Positions 7,701 through 7,816 of a stretch of DNA of 7,816 nt are shown one piece after another. The notes under the pieces are model-generated. The model did not search any database. It had not been told where the DNA came from and was given only the letters and a program-made list of their open reading frames with translations. The translations under genes were made by a program, and so were the position numbers. Within the stretch, counting starts at the first letter, position 1. Every line of letters begins with the position of its first letter. Origin of the DNA: Clostridia bacterium. GTDB lineage: Bacteria; Bacillota; Clostridia; Lachnospirales; Anaerotignaceae. The DNA lies in NCBI GenBank assembly GCA_900757025.1, contig CAAEMG010000044.1, positions 1 to 7,816 on the forward strand, in the 5' to 3' direction.

Positions 7701-7816
7701 TCCGATATTAACCCACTGGTTCCATACATTTCCTTCGCCGAGAGTAATATTTTTTATAACCTTGTTGTTTTTGTCATAAACGCTTATGTTTACAGGAAGT
7801 CGGTGAATTATATCAC
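1755..7816 (-). CDS. Giant multi-domain Cna-B surface adhesin, 5'-truncated by the window edge
   Basis: At least 2,019 residues of a cell-surface stalk or adhesin. The frame is open through base 7816, so the start codon, signal peptide and any N-terminal binding domain lie outside. A TTG at 7512-7514 is internal: the 100 codons before it continue a Cna-B fold. In order: one partial and eleven complete Cna-B-type domains (residues 1-1616), with a proline hinge at 1187-1203; two SpaA/DUF7601-like domains (1617-1723, 1736-1837); a Pro-Thr linker (1842-1921); an unassigned module (1922-1983); APYTN (1984-1988); a hydrophobic segment (about 1993-2008); and a Lys-rich tail. Such domains in Gram-positive adhesins and pilins form Lys-Asn isopeptide bonds that stiffen the stalk, and the needed residues are present. 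Only two cysteines are visible (1099, 1375). The ligand is unknown. The terminator at 1713-1749 ends the transcript. Confidence 0.93.
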   Translation of the reverse strand, partial: DIIHRLPVNISVYDKNNKVIKNITLGEGNVWNQWVNIGQNDPDEVYILETSLGENGEHKVSELDGSEQVVTKPSYEGDSITEEEVSTDHHRYQVRYGKTDLNGNKLYIVSNNRLGNINIDARKTWNDGDGHLRTQMKAVIDAYNQTAENPVALAMWLDFKSPKDTYKITHTDGADVANIGGDDVEIFGGADGVTDKTTTKSAVQPINIEADSENHSNRTQNFVFYNLPKYDINGEIVGYSVTEQWVVKTGNTYQKISSDLFNSISAEIDGKTVKLADIWAEYANTSSESYTVALDTEEASEVNLNDRQFIGIQNYRSETKNVTWHKIWQDEYSYNNGTRPDIHLLILSRNRNSDGSFLPTSKFVAQYSWKQAEMTEENERDELSRYHYTATIYNLPRYDSYGYEIKYYAVEATVIDVSNFDYTTAKYSVYKDGVLTPIGTSYADIDGNPYSQNDENVIIDPLWDGARSIGKYALVEGGTFTNSLDKKVKIVGSKIWKSLPSYWSVDDIPSATFVLDRYLGDKLDKEQVSTLKVTKWANKNSDGTYKFTIDKMGEYLYDGKNYIDANDISPDHGKLLPRYDESGRRYIYKLREINVNGSDGSELLQGQNGKDVYKTALGENLSHIVTNTYDSPKGSIKVKKIMTLPVGIDGKRIYPAVKFKLTRSYKTNDGSVKADSVFGEKYNVLTSAKVKEIYENTQSDDITGYVSFDNVDIYAPNGNEYIYSVEEIKTGFLENFETWAVKGESEKADVEKEENKEVLKIEGLTASADSNAVSATFVNSRTDEPQRDKVTLKFTKTWIDFNNVFGSRPDSDKFNLVLRRSAASQPGGQGNNIAEEAVSVPEESIEKAFNGNTWTYTYKNLDKYAPNGTLWTYTIQEEKPKGYGATGNGKVTFKADKSGNLVASINNNSLRSADFDKVWKTENGVDITTQTPDYLGYDITVQFKLQAKVDGGNWQNADELFTAEQKKAVVDYNKRSEKQIFSPSITARINSPVWKNEPIHKLPFSMGYGENYKNISYRYVETAVKYKNVEQKLTVSKDSSYSVENKGLIKSAATKFPNGTKTDIINTTSLKDLTISKVWEDNGNAYKTRTDSVNVVLQCRNADDENAQWQPYTVKNKPFVVTLSNANNWEAKFYALSGEYDYRIRELKNGSSDANDTIDEGSSFAGGADYKVTYPTATTVRNVLPTIKPPTPVPDKPQPTDSSVIYAEKVWRGTAPTGTKITFELQRAAKGTENWTKVQSAVLDGNTDSSIGSFGEYAPWKYKWTDLPEQVNGKYVEYRVIETSATDGWIISSTDLLTKTDGGSEYPLYMIINVPKTSLTVTKNWIETEQLNHAPVTVQLYRQLDGENEELLEGRTAQLSSEAGWNTTFTEIPLCDKYGREYKYFVKEISETEGFNAKYSDVQKANSKFSQTVYNVENIDVSVKKVWRDEESQNRPSIKLQLESKLGEGDWVVTDVQTPLPEKNGSVWTYTYRKLSKYDTNGNMYQYRVKEIPVEGYVSSDGYASNGGTITNTITGKTSFSFEKLWSDTNSNHKNIVIILHRKVNGGNEETVSAEPNIIKNENSWQYTFDNIERYDSEGRQYTYWVTEETLEGYDTMYSDTDRAYNGGTVTNVEKGALKVSKIVKGNKGEKDRKFEFTVILNGNSITGIESSAFTNGDFTNGKTVFSLKDGESKLLSGIPAGFEYTVSESEDAKNDGYTVKAKGEAGIIAVGATETAEFENYRNKSGGVPSGSTVGNLKVSKKVTGNDGEKDREFNFEVVLSAKFNAVYGDMTFVNGKAEFKLKNGESKSAYGIPSGIKYTVTELDADSDGYKTISTGTAGVIEGGETAEAEFVNNREKAVTPITPVKPTDPTKPTDPTKPTEPTIPTDPTKPTEPTTPTEPTTPTEPTTPTEPTTPTKPSTPSDSTEPSRPTEPTLPIDPSEIPLIPWHGGNGDSAEEIPDGYVVIDDFLVPMFEGYNNWKVEYDNGKYHLVPKDKAEDNSSAPYTNDSNSVWSYIVLMAAAIFGLFKTLKIKQKEEK
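1791..1865 (-). other. C-terminal cell-wall sorting signal, non-canonical APYTN motif
   Basis: Residues 1984-1988 read APYTN, followed by DSNSVWSYIVLMAAAIFGLF and a tail with five lysines (KTLKIKQKEEK). The layout of motif, roughly 16-residue hydrophobic helix and basic tail is that of a sortase substrate. Clostridial signals commonly read xPxTGD-S-N, so APYTND-S-N aligns with L to A and G to N changes. The final TN also recalls the sortase B motif NPQTN. If no sortase accepts it, the helix would still hold the protein in the membrane. Confidence 0.7.
1866..2051 (-). other. Unassigned module between the Pro-Thr linker and the sorting signal
   Basis: About 62 residues (1922-1983) rich in aromatic and acidic residues, with pieces such as DGYVVIDDFLVPMFEGY and NNWKVEYDNGKYHLVPK that look like short beta strands. 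I do not recognise the family. Its place next to the membrane, after the wall-spanning linker, is unusual because most wall-anchored proteins go straight from linker to sorting motif. Confidence 0.55.
2052..2291 (-). other. Pro-Thr-rich wall-spanning linker
   Basis: Residues 1842-1921 are an extended, low-complexity segment of PT-K/D/E/T-PT units that becomes PS-rich near its end. Linkers of this kind carry a surface protein through the peptidoglycan. It marks the end of the folded stalk and lies 62 residues before the sorting motif. Confidence 0.88.
2122..2265 (-). repeat. Eight 18-base tandem repeats in the Pro-Thr linker
   Basis: Eight uninterrupted 18-base units occur at 2122, 2140, 2158, 2176, 2194, 2212, 2230 and 2248. 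The first four follow GTTGGAGTYGTYGGYTCY (plus strand) and encode EPTTPT repeats. The last four follow GTAGGTTTTGTYGGGTCT, with one variant at 2212, and encode PTKPTD-type repeats. The units at 2230-2247 and 2248-2265 are identical. Gain or loss of units would keep the frame, so linker length is likely to vary among strains. Confidence 0.9.
2304..2966 (-). other. Tandem pair of SpaA/DUF7601-like domains
   Basis: Residues 1617-1723 and 1736-1837 share the same plan: LKVSK-V-GN-GEKDR-F-F-V at the start, a L-K-D/N-GESK turn, GIP-G-YTV-E, DGY, and a final AEF-N-R strand. They differ widely at the DNA level, so the duplication is old or under selection for protein only. Possible isopeptide sets are Lys1622/Glu1689/Asn1721 and Lys1742/Glu1804/Asn1835 or 1836. 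A Gly-Ser-rich spacer separates them. The family name is from memory of similar clostridial proteins. Confidence 0.75.
2967..7816 (-). other. Array of twelve Cna-B-type domains (first one partial)
   Basis: Approximate residue ranges are 1-113 (partial), 116-316, 320-484, 488-629, 634-781, 790-909, 910-1069, 1070-1186, 1204-1317, 1318-1419, 1420-1517 and 1518-1616. Most open with a K-x-W strand, carry a middle motif like LPRYDSYG followed by Y-x-V-x-E, and close with a strand like TNT or NNR. Putative isopeptide Lys/Glu/Asn sets are 123/243/314, 326/411/482, 494/592/627, 640/726/779, 796/877/906 or 907, 917/1021/1066, 1077/1146/1182, 1209/1282/1313, 1323/1388/1415, 1425/1491/1512 and 1524/1588/1612. 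The partial first domain keeps Glu49 and Asn111 or 112. Domain 5 has Met where the others have the conserved Trp. Confidence 0.85.
4206..4256 (-). other. Internal proline hinge within the Cna-B array
   Basis: Residues 1187-1203 (IKPPTPVPDKPQPTDSS) hold six prolines in 17 residues and sit between the eighth and ninth Cna-B domains. All other neighbouring domains in the array abut with few or no linker residues, so this is the one clear break, dividing a larger N-terminal block from a membrane-proximal block of four Cna-B and two DUF7601-like domains. Confidence 0.75.

Noticed and set aside
7511..7729. A 72-codon minus-strand open frame overlapping the right end of the adhesin.
   Set aside because: It is out of frame with the clear Cna-B coding sequence and its product is basic and featureless, so it is a shadow frame.
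238..7816. The esterase and the adhesin as one operon or two-part system.
   Set aside because: They are on opposite strands, tail to tail, each with its own terminator. Nearness alone does not show shared function.

Overview
The window is AT-rich and contains two convergent genes for cell-surface proteins. Several traits point to a low-GC, Gram-positive anaerobe of the Bacillota, most likely class Clostridia and possibly a gut or plant-fibre lineage. These are the strong AGGAGGGG ribosome binding site, the AT-rich intergenic DNA, a LysM protein with a Lys-rich signal peptide, and a giant chain of Cna-B domains with a Pro-Thr wall linker. No RNA gene, mobile element, CRISPR array or phage gene was seen, and the genus cannot be fixed from this sequence.

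Layout. Bases 1-237 are intergenic: two AT-only or AT-rich inverted repeats, a plausible sigma-A promoter and a clear ribosome binding site. Bases 238-1617 (+) encode a complete 459-residue secreted protein: signal peptide, LysM domain, Pro/Thr linker, cadherin-like beta-sandwich and an alpha/beta-hydrolase esterase. Bases 1618-1754 hold two separate intrinsic terminators, one per strand, where the genes meet tail to tail. Bases 1755-7816 (-) are the 3' part of one very large gene. It stays open to the window edge, so its true start and N-terminus lie outside. At least 2,019 residues are visible: one partial and eleven complete Cna-B-type domains, a short proline hinge after the eighth, two SpaA/DUF7601-like domains, a Pro-Thr linker built on an 18-base tandem repeat, a small unassigned module, and a C-terminal anchor whose sorting motif reads APYTN instead of LPXTG.

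How they may work together. Both products should be exported to the cell envelope: the esterase held by LysM binding to wall glycan, the adhesin held by a sortase or by its C-terminal membrane segment. They are not one operon, and a shared role such as attachment to and deacylation of plant or host polysaccharide is only inference. I found no convincing new multi-gene system. The observations most worth following are the NPQTN-like sorting signal, the full retention of isopeptide-forming Lys/Glu/Asn sets in every complete Cna-B domain, the large insertions in the N-terminal domains, and the LysM/cadherin-like/esterase fusion.

Residue numbers for the large protein count the first complete visible codon (bases 7812-7814) as residue 1.
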